A stretch of DNA of 64,000 bases from Coprinus comatus (GCA_034638255.1 JAWPGT010000016.1:496001-560000); one strand, 5' to 3'; numbered from the stretch's first letter, positions 20,791 to 33,000 are shown. Numbers and translations: made by a program. Notes: generated by a model not told the origin, from the letters alone.

Positions 20791-23121
20791 TCATACAATA
20801 ATCTCGACCGTCAAATCCTTTGGCCACTTCGCCACATCTGTTCCATTTGGCCTTGAACCAACATTAAATTCCAAAAGAGTACCACCTTCTTTGAAGCGGA
20901 TCACAGGCTTCAGTGCCTTAATACTGACCCCTAACGCTTTATTCTCCCGTATTTCAAAGTATTCTTCGTTGAATATAGGTGTGTTATGTTCCTGGAACAT
21001 TTTGAAGAATCTTGGAATCGTAACAAGCATGCTATCAGTGTGTCGAAAGATGAAACGGTTGTACTTTGTCCATGTATGATCCCAGATTTCTTTAGGATAT
21101 AAGCCACATGAGGTTGTAAGCCATTGTGTGTAGTAATTCAAGGCAATCTAGGAAAAATACCCATTATTTGAGAGAAGGGAAATGAGAGAAGAAGTAGAAC
21201 TCACATCTACAATGTACGATCCTCCTTTCTCACTACGCTCAATCAGCGCTTGGAGTATTCCGGTCGCACCAGCAACACCCGTACTTTTAGAATGTGTTGA
21301 GAACCATTGATGACATGTAGAGGTTTACAGAATAAACTCACCAAAAATCGGTGTTTGGCATTACAGGAGTTACCGGTTCGTCATTTCCCATTGCACGTCC
21401 AAACTCAAATGAAACACCGGTGTTCTAGTCGCCCGTGATGAGTTGTGTTGCTGGCCAGCCAGTGTCAAAAGACCTACTGCGTCACTAATCTGTTGCCATC
21501 CAGAACGATAGGACCAGGGACCGTTCCATCCCTTGGATCAAATAAACACACAAAGTCAACACAATTACAGTGTGAAGAACATACGTAACAGTTTTCATGC
21601 GCATATATAATACCCTTCTCTCTCTCTCGACACATCTCAATAATGTCTTCCTTCCCAAATCCCCATTTCTTCATGACACCTGGCCGATACCCATCAACCA
21701 CCACATCTGCCTCTAAGATCAAGTTCTTCAACATTTCTCTATCATCTTCCCTTCGTAAATCCAAATGTGCATTCCATTTTCCCCAACCAAGGTCAAGCTG
21801 AAGTTGAGACATATCCGAGATATGAGGGGCCGTAACACGCATAACATTTGCACCCATCTCTGCTAAATCTCGAACAATGGTAGGAGACGCTATAATCCGT
21901 GTCAGATCAACAACTTTGAGTCCGAAAAGAGGACGTTTAGGAGATGTCAATGTGGGAATGTCGTTCCACCACATAGGAACCTGTTTTGAGTTGGGAATGT
22001 GGTGAACCTCATATAGTCCAACATGTGCATTGGCCTTTCCATGTTCGCTTGTACGATACTCATCAATTGAGTAGCATATAGTTCCCGCTTGATGATAATT
22101 ATTGTTTATTAGGTTGTCGAGTCTTTCAGCAGAGAAAGTTGACAACTTGTTTTTGATTAGATCGCAAGCAGATTGGAAGGAAGAGATGGACTTTGAATCT
22201 GCTTCAGAGATGCCTATCGCAATCTGGGTTGGTATTGGATTCATGCTTCCTGTTGAAGATGAGGATAGCGCCATGAAAAACGGTGGGAGTGAATTCATAC
22301 CATGCGTGTGATAGAATCTCCCATCTCCCAATCGATATACGTTTGTTGTAGCAGCATCGAGGACAGAAGAGTCCTCCAGGGTGCGATGTAAATCACAATT
22401 GGGAAAATACCTTTCATACCCAACGTTGTCGCCTCCCACACCCACAGCAATATTTTCGCCCTCTGGGTCAATCGTGATCCACGGATGTGCTGGAGATACT
22501 ATGAACAGTTGAGCATGATCACTTGGGGAGAATATGTGTCTCAGAAATCACAGGTTAATGAAAATAAGGAAAAAAGACGTACGTATCAATCTCGACTGTC
22601 TGATAATCGATGTTATATTTTCTGTGAGTCAAAACATTGAGCATTGCCGCTTGAAAGGCTTTGAGGGCAGAGATACTCTCTGCGAAACGCCAGTTATTGG
22701 GTATACATGGGAGTTTGCTTCCAGTGAATGAAGTGAGCCTTGCAGCAGTGGTGATACCATGTGGAAGAGTGCCCTGGTGTTGAGGGTTGTGAAGTATCCC
22801 GTTCCATAACAATTTCTCAGATTCTTTGGGAACTGAGTAGTTTTCAAGGAGTGGGGACATGTGGAAGAGCGCTTCGAGTGAGTGCTACAATGCAGCATCC
22901 AGAATCCTCCAAGGAAGATATCCGAATGGAGATGATGGAATGATAATAGTATACACTGATGAATCATCATCATCATGTTCATGAGAATGGTCACGGTGAT
23001 AGTCTTCTTCTTCTTCTTCTTCTTCTTCTTCTTGCCCCGTGAAGTTGGAAGTCTGAATGACATCTTACTCTACATCTATGTGGAATGAGTAATCCTCATG
23101 TAATGTCGGTCCCATTCGCAT
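20791..23121 (-). pseudogene. CoA-transferase family III (CaiB/BaiF) copy, right arm
   Basis: The gene reads leftward from an ATG at about 23121. The same family motifs are present as in the left copy, and from about 22445 onward the exons join in frame: SDA joins NTGVSFEFGRAMGNDEPV through a GTAGGT...GACTAG intron, then NTDFCTGVAGATGIL, then DIALNYYTQWL, ending in VEIIV-stop. It lacks the one-base deletion of the left arm. It keeps both shared in-frame stops of the N-terminal exon (a TAA upstream of, and a TAG downstream of, the poly-Glu tract). A shorter protein starting at MSPLLENYSV (about 22860) remains possible, so the gene might still be active. Confidence 0.7.
23003..23033. repeat. 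(CTT)n trinucleotide microsatellite
   Basis: About ten CTT units, the mirror copy of the AAG tract at 10832-10861; poly-Glu in the gene frame on the minus strand. Confidence 0.9.
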
Positions 23122-23395
23122 AGGTTTAGTATACTAATTATATTGTGATTGAAGAATCTCTTGCAGGCTGACTTGACACTCAATCCCCGTGTGATCAAAC
23201 TAACAATCTTGTATAGATGGAGTTTTTGACCTGAATGTTGGTAAACCTTCAATAAGCATGAAGTACAATAAGCAGATGTCATTGCATCACTTCACACTCT
23301 GACGCCTTCGTATGTAACAATCCTCAGTTTACAAACATCCTCAGACATTCCATTAAAACCTCTTCCGATCCTATAAACATTCTCAACGCTGGTTT
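23122..23395. promoter_or_regulatory. Divergent intergenic region between CoA-transferase and FunK1 copies (right arm)
   Basis: This is the mirror copy of 10477-10743. It separates the leftward CoA-transferase start from the FunK1 ATG at 23396 and should contain both promoters. No individual element is identified. Confidence 0.45.
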
Positions 23396-26300
23396 ATGAC
23401 AGACACTATCACCACTGTTAATCTCTCTTCTTTGCTTAGAGCCTTTATTGGAAGAAGAATTTTCTCTGACACCAAAAGTATGCTCAAGACCGCCAAAGAT
23501 GTATTTGAAGCAATCCTCACCGAAGCCACGACCTTTTGCAATGCGGACACTTCTTCAGTATCACATGTTCACTGGAAATCTCGTGCTATACAAGAAAGTC
23601 TAAGTCAACTGTAAGTGTATATCTTCAAATGCATGTAAATGACTTCTGATGGAATAGTCTGACATGTAAAAACAAGGCGCATTTTCGAATTACTTTGAGC
23701 TACATCATCAATCAAATCCTTCTGCAGTTTTCTTCATGTCATTTCTACCCCTTGGATGAGCTCCCTATCCATGATTCAATTATTTCGGCTGCAAAAGACT
23801 GTCTTGGATACCAAAGCTCGCCAGCATTCCAACCAGATATAGTCATAACTCCTACCAACTCTTTAAAGCAACACAACTACATGAACTTTGACTTGGAGGA
23901 CTGGACTGTGTATGAGGAGGGAGGGATTGCTCTAACGCACACTAGACACAAACTCGAGTGGAAGGATGTGTTGTGTAGTATCTTGGTGGAGATTGATACG
24001 AAGGCTTGGGATACTCCACTGAACCAAATCTCTGTTTCTACACGTATGTCCATTCCTTCTATAGACATGATTAGCTTTAAATATTCCTTTCTGTCCAGGG
24101 AATACATTGAAACTTGCGAAACATCATTTTCGCAGTCATTGGAACGTTACACACAACCTAGTATTACAATTCAAGGGTGATGATGTTTAAGGAATTTTCC
24201 GGCCGAATCGTTATACTGATGACGTTGTAGGGCCAAACCTTGCTTTGTTATATCACGATGCCCAAGGGACAATCCAGACTAAACCCATCCACATCGTCCA
24301 TCATCTTTCCCTTCTTGTTTCACGTCAGTAGAAAGGGCGATTACATATATGTACATGTAAGGAATGTATATTAATAATGTTCGGGTGATGTCATACTTGA
24401 TGATGAAATGACGAGTGTAAGACATATTTTCATTGACATGGTACGTACCTGATAAGTGACTCTCGTACCTGCAGTGTAACTGTATAGCAGATGTATACAT
24501 GTAGTATACATTTATTTTATGACCATGCATGGTATATACAAGGAAAGTAAGAGAAATATATGTTTATCACCAGAATTTTAATTGTCTTCTATGTAGTATA
24601 GTATTCTGGTGGACCTAATACCCGTCCATACACATTTGGTGATGCATATATGCTCAATAGCATAAAAGTAAGCTGCATATATCATGTAGGTATGGTAACA
24701 AGGCCAGATGTTTTATTGAATGATTTTAGTACCTGTACTGTGTACATGGTATTTACATGTTTAAGCAACAATCTAATGTAATGTCAATTCCGCTCCAACA
24801 GGTTAGATGATGGTATATTGTTTTGAAGTGCTCTCATCGCCGTGGATAAGAAAAGCAGATTGTTGACGAGTTCAAACATTAAGTGACACTGAGTACAACG
24901 TCTTTGTAGTGTAGTGGTATCTTTAATTATCAATTGATGTAAGTAGTGAGAAGTATAGGGTTCGATTCCAGGCTGTTGTAAATAAATTATGTACGTGTGT
25001 GTGTATATACCCGAGTCAATATGATGAATAGAAAAAAAAAACCAGCATAAGAAAAAGAAAGATGATAAAGTGAATTAAGACAATAGCAATTTCTTTTGTC
25101 AGAATCATTGATAATCTTAAAATCTATATATTCTACATGTATTAGAATATATGACTTACAAGGTAAACATTTCGAGTGATACATGTATGCTAACCTGAAC
25201 AGAGATATTTGAAAATATGCAGTAATACCCGAAAGGTAATAATGGTAAACCTTGTGACACATGGCAAACAAGGTAACTACATGTATTCTGCATGTATTAA
25301 ATCGCCCTTTTTGCTGACGCAATGTTTGTTGTTTTGCAACACTTCAACCCGATGACATGGGGTACACCCAATATTTCACTTTCTGCGGATTTTGATGGAG
25401 CGCCCCATACATTCCCAGATGCCATCTTCAAGGCTTACTGGCCAGAAGTTTGTCGTGTAAAGGAGCCAGTCATCATAGAAGAGGCGAGGTCCAGAGCCAA
25501 GAATTACCTACCTAAAGATCTAAAACCCTATGTGCTAAACCACATTCCAACTGTCTGTAATTGGGGAGAAGTTCCAGGATCATCCACTGCGCTCACCCGT
25601 CAGTTGCTCGGACTTCATCCTGAAAAAGTTTCAGAGGGAGCACGTTCCTTGGTATGGATGGTGTCTGAAAAACTTCAATTGATGAAAGACCTAGAACCAA
25701 AAGACTTCTTTCAGGCTTTTATGGACACCGTCGGGTGTAAGTTAACCGTGGTTTATAATATTATCTTCGCTTACTCACTGCTTAACACAGGTCATTTTCT
25801 TCTTTGGAAGATTGGTATCGCACATGGCGATGTTAGTTTAACCAACCTAATGGTGAACCCCGAAACCAAACAAGGTGTCCTAAATGATTTTGATCTTGCG
25901 ACAATCATGAAACCTGGGGACGATTCTCCACCACGACACGGGTTCCAACGTACCGGGACCTTACCTTTTATGGCGGTTGAGATGCTGCGTCATAACGATG
26001 GAACTATTTACAAATGTTATTGCCACGATTTGGAGTCGTTTGCTTGGTGTCTCTTCTGGCATTGCACTGACTTTCCCCCAGGATACATGTCAGAAAAATG
26101 CCAGACCCTTACTGCCGCACTTGAGTTTAAAAGAAGCCTCTTAGCACCACATAATATAGATGCGGTGTCTGCGCCTAAGACAGTGTGGAAAGCCTATGGG
26201 GTATGGGACTTCCTGCATTACTGGATGAAGTCATGGGCAGAGGAGATCCAGAAACCGAGGGGCCCACTGGAGCCATTCAAACTAGATGCAGATGCACCGA

Positions 26301-26524
26301 AACCATATCAGCACCATCTGCGTAAGAATAGGGTTAAAAGGGTCAGTTATCGGGACAGCAGGGTTATTGGTATTACACCAGTAGTCAAAATTGCACCAGT
26401 AGTCAAGAATGATGTTTACTATCTTGAAAGGATGATCAACGCTGTATTGGCGTCACAGATCGATTCAGGATGGGCGGAAGTGATTGAAGGGTGGTTAGAG
26501 TGTACTCCTATACTACGACTGTAG
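23396..26524 (+). pseudogene. FunK1-type fungal protein kinase, right-arm copy, split by a TIR element
   Basis: Exon 1 (23396-23610) starts MTDTITTVNLSSLLRAFIGR. A 47-nt intron ending AATAG joins exon 2 at 23658 in frame (LTCKNKAHFRITLSYIINQ). A further short intron lies near 24160-24235. The coding frame then continues to LSLLVS at about 24320, where the 997-bp element B starts and quickly introduces a stop. It resumes at 25322 with MFVVLQHFNP. The catalytic half has GIAHGDVSLTNLM, NDFDLA and CHDLESFAWCLFWH, with a normal GTAAGT donor for the 54-nt intron near 25738. It lacks 105 bp (35 codons) present in the left copy after the APHTF motif. The catalytic half is open, but no intact kinase is encoded unless the element is spliced out. 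Confidence 0.8.
24323..25319. mobile_element. 997-bp AT-rich terminal-inverted-repeat element (element B)
   Basis: It is present in the right arm only. The left arm has the uninterrupted site CTTGTTTCAATGTTT, which defines both ends. The termini are inverted: CGTCAGTAGAAAGGGCGATT, and CGTCAGCAAAAAGGGCGATT from the other end. CA flanks both sides, consistent with a 2-bp target duplication. The interior is AT-rich with many ACATGTA-like words and no recognisable protein, as in a non-autonomous MITE-like element. Confidence 0.87.
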
Positions 26525-26660
26525 TGTCGTACTGTACTTTAAAGCCTCATTACTCAGTGCATCCTCTGTACAGAATGTTCAACGAATACAATCGATCCGA
26601 GTTGCGAGTTACACATTCAACACACCAACTTGAATTACCAAGGTACACAATATCATCTAC

Positions 26661-28286
26661 TTAGTACAAATAAAATGGAAGAGGATGATTCCAAACAACA
26701 TCCACACCAGTTCTAATATTATAGATACGTATATGCGAAAAATCTTGCCAATCTTTATGAAACAATGCCAATATATCATCACCAAGAGCATCGTCATCAT
26801 CACAATCCAATATTTCATATCTCCTATACCAGTCCCAGTTTTCTCCTATTTGAAGAACAATATCAATACTTTTTAATTGATGTTTCCGAGACATCAACAT
26901 ATTTGATAGAGTACTTGCACGTCGAATTGTCATTCCTCCATATATAAACAACGCTTCCAACTTTGGGAGGACCATCTGTTTTTCAGTGGGGAGGTATGTA
27001 ATCCCACCAATAACGTTCCTATCATTCTGAGTACTCGCCGCGTTCCTTGTTGGGGGTAGGTATGAATCGAAAGTAAGACGACGTAAAAAATCTTCAGTAA
27101 CAGTAACTCCCAATCGAATTCTCTTAACACTTTGTACCGTTGGATGATTAACAAAATCGTCAAGTACCTTCCCTCCAAATCCAAAATCTTGAATATCAAC
27201 GATCTCGAGTGAACAACTGGATCGAGTTAACATATCGATTAATGCTTTATGAATATCTTCTGTTCCTTCTTCTTCACTATCGATTAAAGCATGACAGAAT
27301 TGACGAAGTTGTGGAAAGGTCGCATTTTGATATAATTTGAGTGGCAGTGTTGATTGTGAGTATGTGAGTTTTAAGGATTCGAGATGATCATGTTGGAATG
27401 GTTGCGATTGTGATTGTGATTGGGTATTAGGATTAGGATTTAAAAAAGCAGGCCAAGCTTCTTCCCTAGAAATAACTTCGGTTTTGATACTAATCAATTG
27501 AGGAGAATATTCCAAAAATATAACAAGATCTTCGAGTATCATGTATGACCATTTCACTTCTTGCAAGTTTCGGTGAGGAAGGAGAGTTGGGCATGGAGAG
27601 AATTCCCAGAATGTTTGACGAAGATTTGGACTGAGATGGAATTGTTGCCATGTTGGCGTTGGATTAATTAATGTACCTTGATGCCAATTCATAATTGCGA
27701 ATGATACGGATTCCAATATTGGGAATGGTGGAGGTGAGGAGGTATTCTTATTGGAAGCGTATATTAATGAAGGTGGGATGGAAGTTGAGAAGTTGAGATC
27801 GATTGATTTCCACGTGTGAGAGTATTGCATGAGAAGTGAGATGAGATTCCATGTTGGTTCGCGATAATCTTTCTCAATATCGTTACTTTCGTGAACGAAT
27901 ATAGCAAGTGGTCGTCCTCGAGCTCGATCAAGCCAGGTTTTGATTAAAGGGAGGAAGTTGTTGCGAGGAAAAGCGATGTATATTGAAGACCAGAAGGAAG
28001 GAAAGTCGAGGATGATACGACGCCAGTATCGACATACTTGAGCGAGTTCCCATGGTCTTGTACAGCATTCCTTACTGTAGCGAACGACAGAGCATTCAAC
28101 GAGGCTTGATGTCGTGGTGGATTGAATTCGTAGGTACCATTGGAATATTTGTAGAAGTACTTCTGCGGGTAACTTTGTAGCGCCAACCAAATGATAGTCC
28201 TCGTCTAGAGCTTGCGCGATCTTTAGAAAACGCGAACGTAATGTAGAGGATAAGGACTCTGCTAGGTGGTTGGGAGAAATGGGCAT
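26661..28286 (-). CDS. F-box protein, single exon, 541 aa
   Basis: One uninterrupted frame starts at the ATG 28284-28286. An F-box lies at about residues 37-100: LPAEVLLQIFQWYLR, an insert, then PWELAQVCRYWRRIILD and FPSFWSSI. F-box proteins bind Skp1 in SCF ubiquitin ligases and bring substrates through their C-terminal region. Here that region has irregular leucine-rich segments and ends in an acidic and then hydrophobic tail. Large, fast-evolving families of this design are common in mushroom genomes. The gene is convergent with the right-arm FunK1 copy, 136 bp apart. It is the intact parent of the truncated copy at 5286-6107. Substrate unknown. Confidence 0.88.
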   Translation of the reverse strand: MPISPNHLAESLSSTLRSRFLKIAQALDEDYHLVGATKLPAEVLLQIFQWYLRIQSTTTSSLVECSVVRYSKECCTRPWELAQVCRYWRRIILDFPSFWSSIYIAFPRNNFLPLIKTWLDRARGRPLAIFVHESNDIEKDYREPTWNLISLLMQYSHTWKSIDLNFSTSIPPSLIYASNKNTSSPPPFPILESVSFAIMNWHQGTLINPTPTWQQFHLSPNLRQTFWEFSPCPTLLPHRNLQEVKWSYMILEDLVIFLEYSPQLISIKTEVISREEAWPAFLNPNPNTQSQSQSQPFQHDHLESLKLTYSQSTLPLKLYQNATFPQLRQFCHALIDSEEEGTEDIHKALIDMLTRSSCSLEIVDIQDFGFGGKVLDDFVNHPTVQSVKRIRLGVTVTEDFLRRLTFDSYLPPTRNAASTQNDRNVIGGITYLPTEKQMVLPKLEALFIYGGMTIRRASTLSNMLMSRKHQLKSIDIVLQIGENWDWYRRYEILDCDDDDALGDDILALFHKDWQDFSHIRIYNIRTGVDVVWNHPLPFYLY

Positions 28287-29136
28287 TTGGAGTTCTGGTA
28301 GCTTATGACGCGTTTAGTATTGTACGACACGAGTTCGGCTCATTCAACACTCACTATTTAGGTTATGGGGGATTGTAGTGGACAAGGTGATGTACTAGGT
28401 CATACGCGTCGACCCCTTTTTCAACATACAAAATGCAAAAAACAATGGTCGTTGCCTTGGAACCGTCGTCTTTTTCTAGCTTCAATCCCATGTCATTTTA
28501 AGTTCGAACAATTGAAACTTGATAGACAGATAAGTAGTAAAAGTTCTCAAGCCTGTCTCAAGCTCTCCACTAAAAATTGATCTCTTAATCACCTTCCATT
28601 TTAGAACACAAGGGCCAAATACACGTGTTTTCCGGCGGCAATCTCGAGGATGGTCTTGGAGGGTCTTGGCCACTTCTTGGTATTCTGTCCCTGAAATTAA
28701 TCCTCCTGATTTGAGGTTGATTTAGCTCTATTTCAAATCCTGTGGTAGGGTACCGGTGCTGTAGTTATCCGTAGTTATGGTCATGTTGCTGAAATTCATT
28801 GGAGTAGTTGAGAGCACTTCGCAGTACATCACATTTACATGTTGGGAGTGGCACATTTCATCGATGAATAATTCGGTTCGTGCTATCAAAAAAAGAGATC
28901 TGAATAGATTGTGGTGATAGAATGTACATAGACTTAGAGGGTGATCAGTGATGACGAGATATCACACCCAAGTCGCCGGAACTCCTGGTGAGAATCAGCT
29001 CGTTTATCATTTTTGATAAAATAGCAATCAGTCCCGAAAGAACTCAGAGAATCATGCTTACTTACATCGAGTGAGCGGGACACCGTGAGGGCGAAACAAC
29101 GCAGATATCATTTTATGCAAAGCATATCTGTAACAG
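28287..29136. other. Intergenic region, no gene recognised
   Basis: Short frames only. It contains the presumed promoter of the F-box gene at its left end. I see no repeat, RNA gene or conserved site here. Confidence 0.5.
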
Positions 29137-29208
29137 TCGGATATGGTGTAGTGGCTAACATTATCGCCTCTCACGCGATAGCCCGGGGTTCGATTCCCCG
29201 TATCCGAA
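29137..29208 (+). tRNA. tRNA-Glu (anticodon CTC)
   Basis: 72 nt, no intron. The acceptor stem TCGGATA pairs with TATCCGA (29201-29207), the discriminator base is A (29208), the anticodon loop CTCTCAC (29168-29174) gives CTC, and the T arm is GGGG-TTCGATT-CCCC. A T-run pol III terminator follows at once (from 29209). It is the likely parent of the pseudogene at 20448-20519. Confidence 0.95.
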
Positions 29209-30051
29209 TTTTTTGCCCAAGACCCATCTGGCCTATTCAATTCAGCCTCGCAAAAACCGAAAGGCAGGAATTTGCGTAATTTGTTGGTTTAAGTTTTTCA
29301 TCCTGTAGAATCAGTCGATCTGTTATTTATATAGCAGGGTCCGTCTCGGTGCGATTTTCTGGTATGGATACCCTTCAACTCCCGGTATGATAGCAGGCTC
29401 TGCTCCACTGGCGATATGGCCGGAGTAGGACCATGGTCAAGATATACGATTGGTGTGTTTGTTTTGGAGATATCTCAATTTATTTGAAACTGCTGGGTGT
29501 ATTGTCTGGAACTGTGTTGATGGTCGTTTGCGATTAGTGCTTGGAGGTGCTTGGACACCGTTTTCGACCATCTGGTCTTTTATTCATCACCGAGTGGAAT
29601 TGTTACAGAAATATTTTTTCAATACACTCGGGATCCAGGAACTCCAGATACGAGTAGTTTGTGTCTATACAATATCACAATCCAACGGTCATTAAGATGC
29701 ATTTGCGCAGAGAAACTGGGTTGGAAGGTGGTCCAGGGTGTGTCATTGGATTGATCAACAAAAGATCGGCATCCGGTGTGCATCTACGCGAGGTTGATAT
29801 ACTCGTTGTTGTTTCCGGGCAAAGGTGATATACCGACATTAATAGGTATTTTAGAATAATAATTCCGATGGCTACCCCAAGTTTTATGGACTGATATGTG
29901 GATTTTGCATGTGGCCTGATATGGTCCTAAAGAATTCATAATATATTTATTATTGGGGAGATCACATCCAATCCGGACCAGGGTCTTCAGATTTCCTCTT
30001 AATCCAACCAGACCATCTTCTGCCATCTGACATTCCTTTCCTTCTCCCATC
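29209..30051. other. Intergenic region upstream of ATP-citrate lyase
   Basis: No protein-coding gene is recognised. The 3' part, closest to 30052, should hold the ATP-citrate lyase promoter and leader. No clear TATA box or repeat was noticed. Confidence 0.5.
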
Positions 30052-33000
30052 ATGTCTTCCAAAGGTAAGGCCGCTTCCTCCTCGCCTAGCACACCGCATA
30101 TACTCACCCACAACATCCTCCAGCCATTCGCGAATACGATGCCAAGTTGCTCCTCGCGTATTGGCTCGAGCGCGCTCCACCTGTAGCTGCCCATGCCCAG
30201 GTCAAGACCAACTTCCAGTACCCTCTTGCGCGAGTGGCTCAGGTCGCATGGGACCCCGAGACAAACTCCATTACCCCCGACAACAAGATCCCCTCCTGGG
30301 TCCACACACCAAGCTCGTCGCAAAGCCTGATCAGCTCATCAAGCGTCGCGGAAAGGCTGGTCTTTTGGCCCTCAACAAGACCTGGCCTGAAGCCAGACAA
30401 TGGATTGCCGAACGAGCCGGAAAGCCCCAGAAGGTGAGTAGATTGTACGGTCAGAGGTTCTACGCCGTGTGTTTTATCCATCATCGATCGATATTGGTGG
30501 CAACTTTAATCATGGTTCGCGATGGATTATCGAGAGATATCTATTACTCCAGGCCTGCAGGGGTTGACGCGTCCATCGGTTGCTATTTATGGATCACACG
30601 TGATTGGATATATTGATTTATTCCGCTTATTTTAATCCCAAGAACCGGTCATTGACACATCGCTTCAGGTCGAGGCCATCACTGGAACCCTGAACAACTT
30701 CATTGTGGAACCCTTCCTCCCCCATCCCTCAAACACTGAATACTATGTCTGCATCAACTCTCAGCGTGAGGGCGACCGTATCCTCTTCACCCACGAAGGT
30801 GGTGTTGAAGTTGGTGACGTCGATGCCAAGGCTCTCGTCCTCGACATCCCCGTCAACAAGCCCTTCCCTACCCGTGAGGTCATCACCTCAACCCTCCTTA
30901 CCCATGTATCCGCAGAGAAGAAAGAAACTCTCACCGACTTCCTCATCCGCCTTTACTCCGTCTACGTCGACCTTCACTTCGCATACCTAGAGATAAACCC
31001 CCTCGTCTGCCTCGATGCTGTCGATGGCGGAGAGCCCACCATCTTCTACCTCGACATGGCTGCCAAGCTTGACCAAACTGCTGAGAGCATCTGTGGACCC
31101 AAGTGGGCCATCGCTCGTGACTTGTCTGTGTACGAGTCCTCCAACGCTACCACCACTACTGGCGCCAAGGTCTCTGCTGACCGTGGACCACCTATGGTAA
31201 GTCGTTCATGTCCACACTCCGATGGACATATTTAACACCTGACTTTGCTAGGTTTGGCCCGCTCCTTTCGGTCGTGATTTGACCAAGGAGGAGGCTTACA
31301 TTCAAAAGCTCGATGGTTCGACTGGTGCTTCTCTCAAGTTGACTGTTCTCAACCCTGAAGGACGCATCTGGACTATGGTTGCTGGTGGTGGTGCCAGTGT
31401 TGTCTACTCTGATGCCATTGCCGCTCATGGTTTCGCCGATGAATTAGCCAACTACGGTGAGTACTCCGGTGCTCCTACAGAGGGTCAAACCTACGAGTAC
31501 GCCAAGACTATCAGTGAGTTTTACTTTTATGCAGGGTTCGTTCAAAATATAATAATTTACCACAGTCGATCTCATTACCCGTGGAACCCCTCGCCCTGAT
31601 GGCAAGATCCTCATTATTGGTGGTGGTATTGCTAACTTCACCAACGTTGCCGCTACTTTCAAGGGTATCATTCGTGCTCTCAAGGAGTACAAGAACCAGC
31701 TCATCAACCACGGTGTCAAGATCTTCGTTCGTCGTGGCGGTCCTAACTATCAGGAAGGTCTCAAGGCGATGCGCCTCCTCGGTGAGAGTCTTGGTGTTCC
31801 CATTCGCGTCTTTGGCCCCGACACCCACATCACCGAAATCGTTCCCCTTGCCTTGGGCATTGACATCTCCAAGTCCAAGCCCTCTATTGGTGATGGTTTA
31901 AAGAGTGTACAACCTGGCACTCCTCCCCCTCAGGTCGCCCTGCTGGCAACACCGACCCCGCTGTTGGCTCCATCCATGCTGATGGCCAACGCACTCAACC
32001 TAAGGATCAAATCGTTCACTTCGAGGCTGAATCCAGCCCTTCCACCCGCCCCTGGTTCAGGCCCTTCGATAGCAGCACCCGCTCCTTCGTGTACGGCCTC
32101 CAACCCCGCGCTATCCAAGGCATGCTCGATTTCGACTACTCTTGCGGTCGTGCTTCCCCCTCCGTGGCTGCAATGATCTATCCTTTCGGTGGTCATCACA
32201 TTCAGAAGTTCTACTGGGGAACTAAGGAGACTCTCCTTCCCGTCTACACCAGTGTTAAGGATGCTATCGCCAAACACCCAGATGTCGATGTCGTCGTGAA
32301 CTTCGCATCCAGCCGTAGTGTCTACTCTAGCACTCTCGAGTGCTTCGAGTTCCCTCAGATCAAGGCCATTGCTCTCATTGCTGAGGGTGTTCCTGAACGT
32401 CACGCTCGTGAGATTCTCTGGAAGGCCAAGGACAAGGGTGTCCTCATCATTGGCCCTGCTACTGTCGGCGGTATCAAGCCCGGTTGCTTCAGGATTGGTA
32501 ACTCTGGTGGTATGATGGACAACATTATCGCTTCCAAACTTTACCGCGCTGGATCGGTTGGTTATGTCTCCAAGTCTGGAGGCATGTCCAACGAGTTGAA
32601 TAACATCCTGTCCCTCGTCACCAACGGTACTTACGAAGGTATTGCCATCGGTGGTGATCGTTACCCCGGATCCACTTTCATCGACCATCTCCTCCGCTAC
32701 GAGGCCGATCCCGAGTGCAAGATGCTCGTCCTTCTTGGTGAAGTTGGTGGTATTGAAGAGTACCGTGTTATTGAGGCTGTTAAGACTGGAAAGATCACGA
32801 AGCCAATCGTCGCTTGGGCTATCGGTACTTGCGCCAAGATGTTCACCACTGAGGTTCAATTCGGTCACGCTGGTTCCATGGCCAACAGTGATCTCGAGAC
32901 TGCCGATGCCAAGAATCGCGCCATGAGGGATGCTGGTTTCATCGTTCCCGAGACCTTCGAAGAACTTCCTCGTGTTCTCAAAGAGGCTTACGAGTCTCTC

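Larger units (their letters stand above)
20693..27491. repeat. Right arm of the large inverted duplication
   Basis: The reverse complement matches 5286-13171. The outer junction at about 27491 lies inside the F-box gene, which continues uninterrupted to 28286, so this arm retains the original context on that side. The inner junction is near 20693. The 6.8-kb arm includes a 997-bp element absent from the left arm and lacks 105 bp present in the left FunK1 copy. The arms are separated by 7.5 kb of unique DNA and could pair as a large hairpin. Confidence 0.92.

Noticed and set aside
24323..25319. Frames inside element B as a possible transposase
   Set aside because: Only short AT-rich frames with no catalytic motif; the element appears non-autonomous.
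29784..30323. 179-codon minus-strand open frame over the ATP-citrate lyase 5' end
   Set aside because: Antisense to conserved coding exons and the first intron; no recognisable domain.
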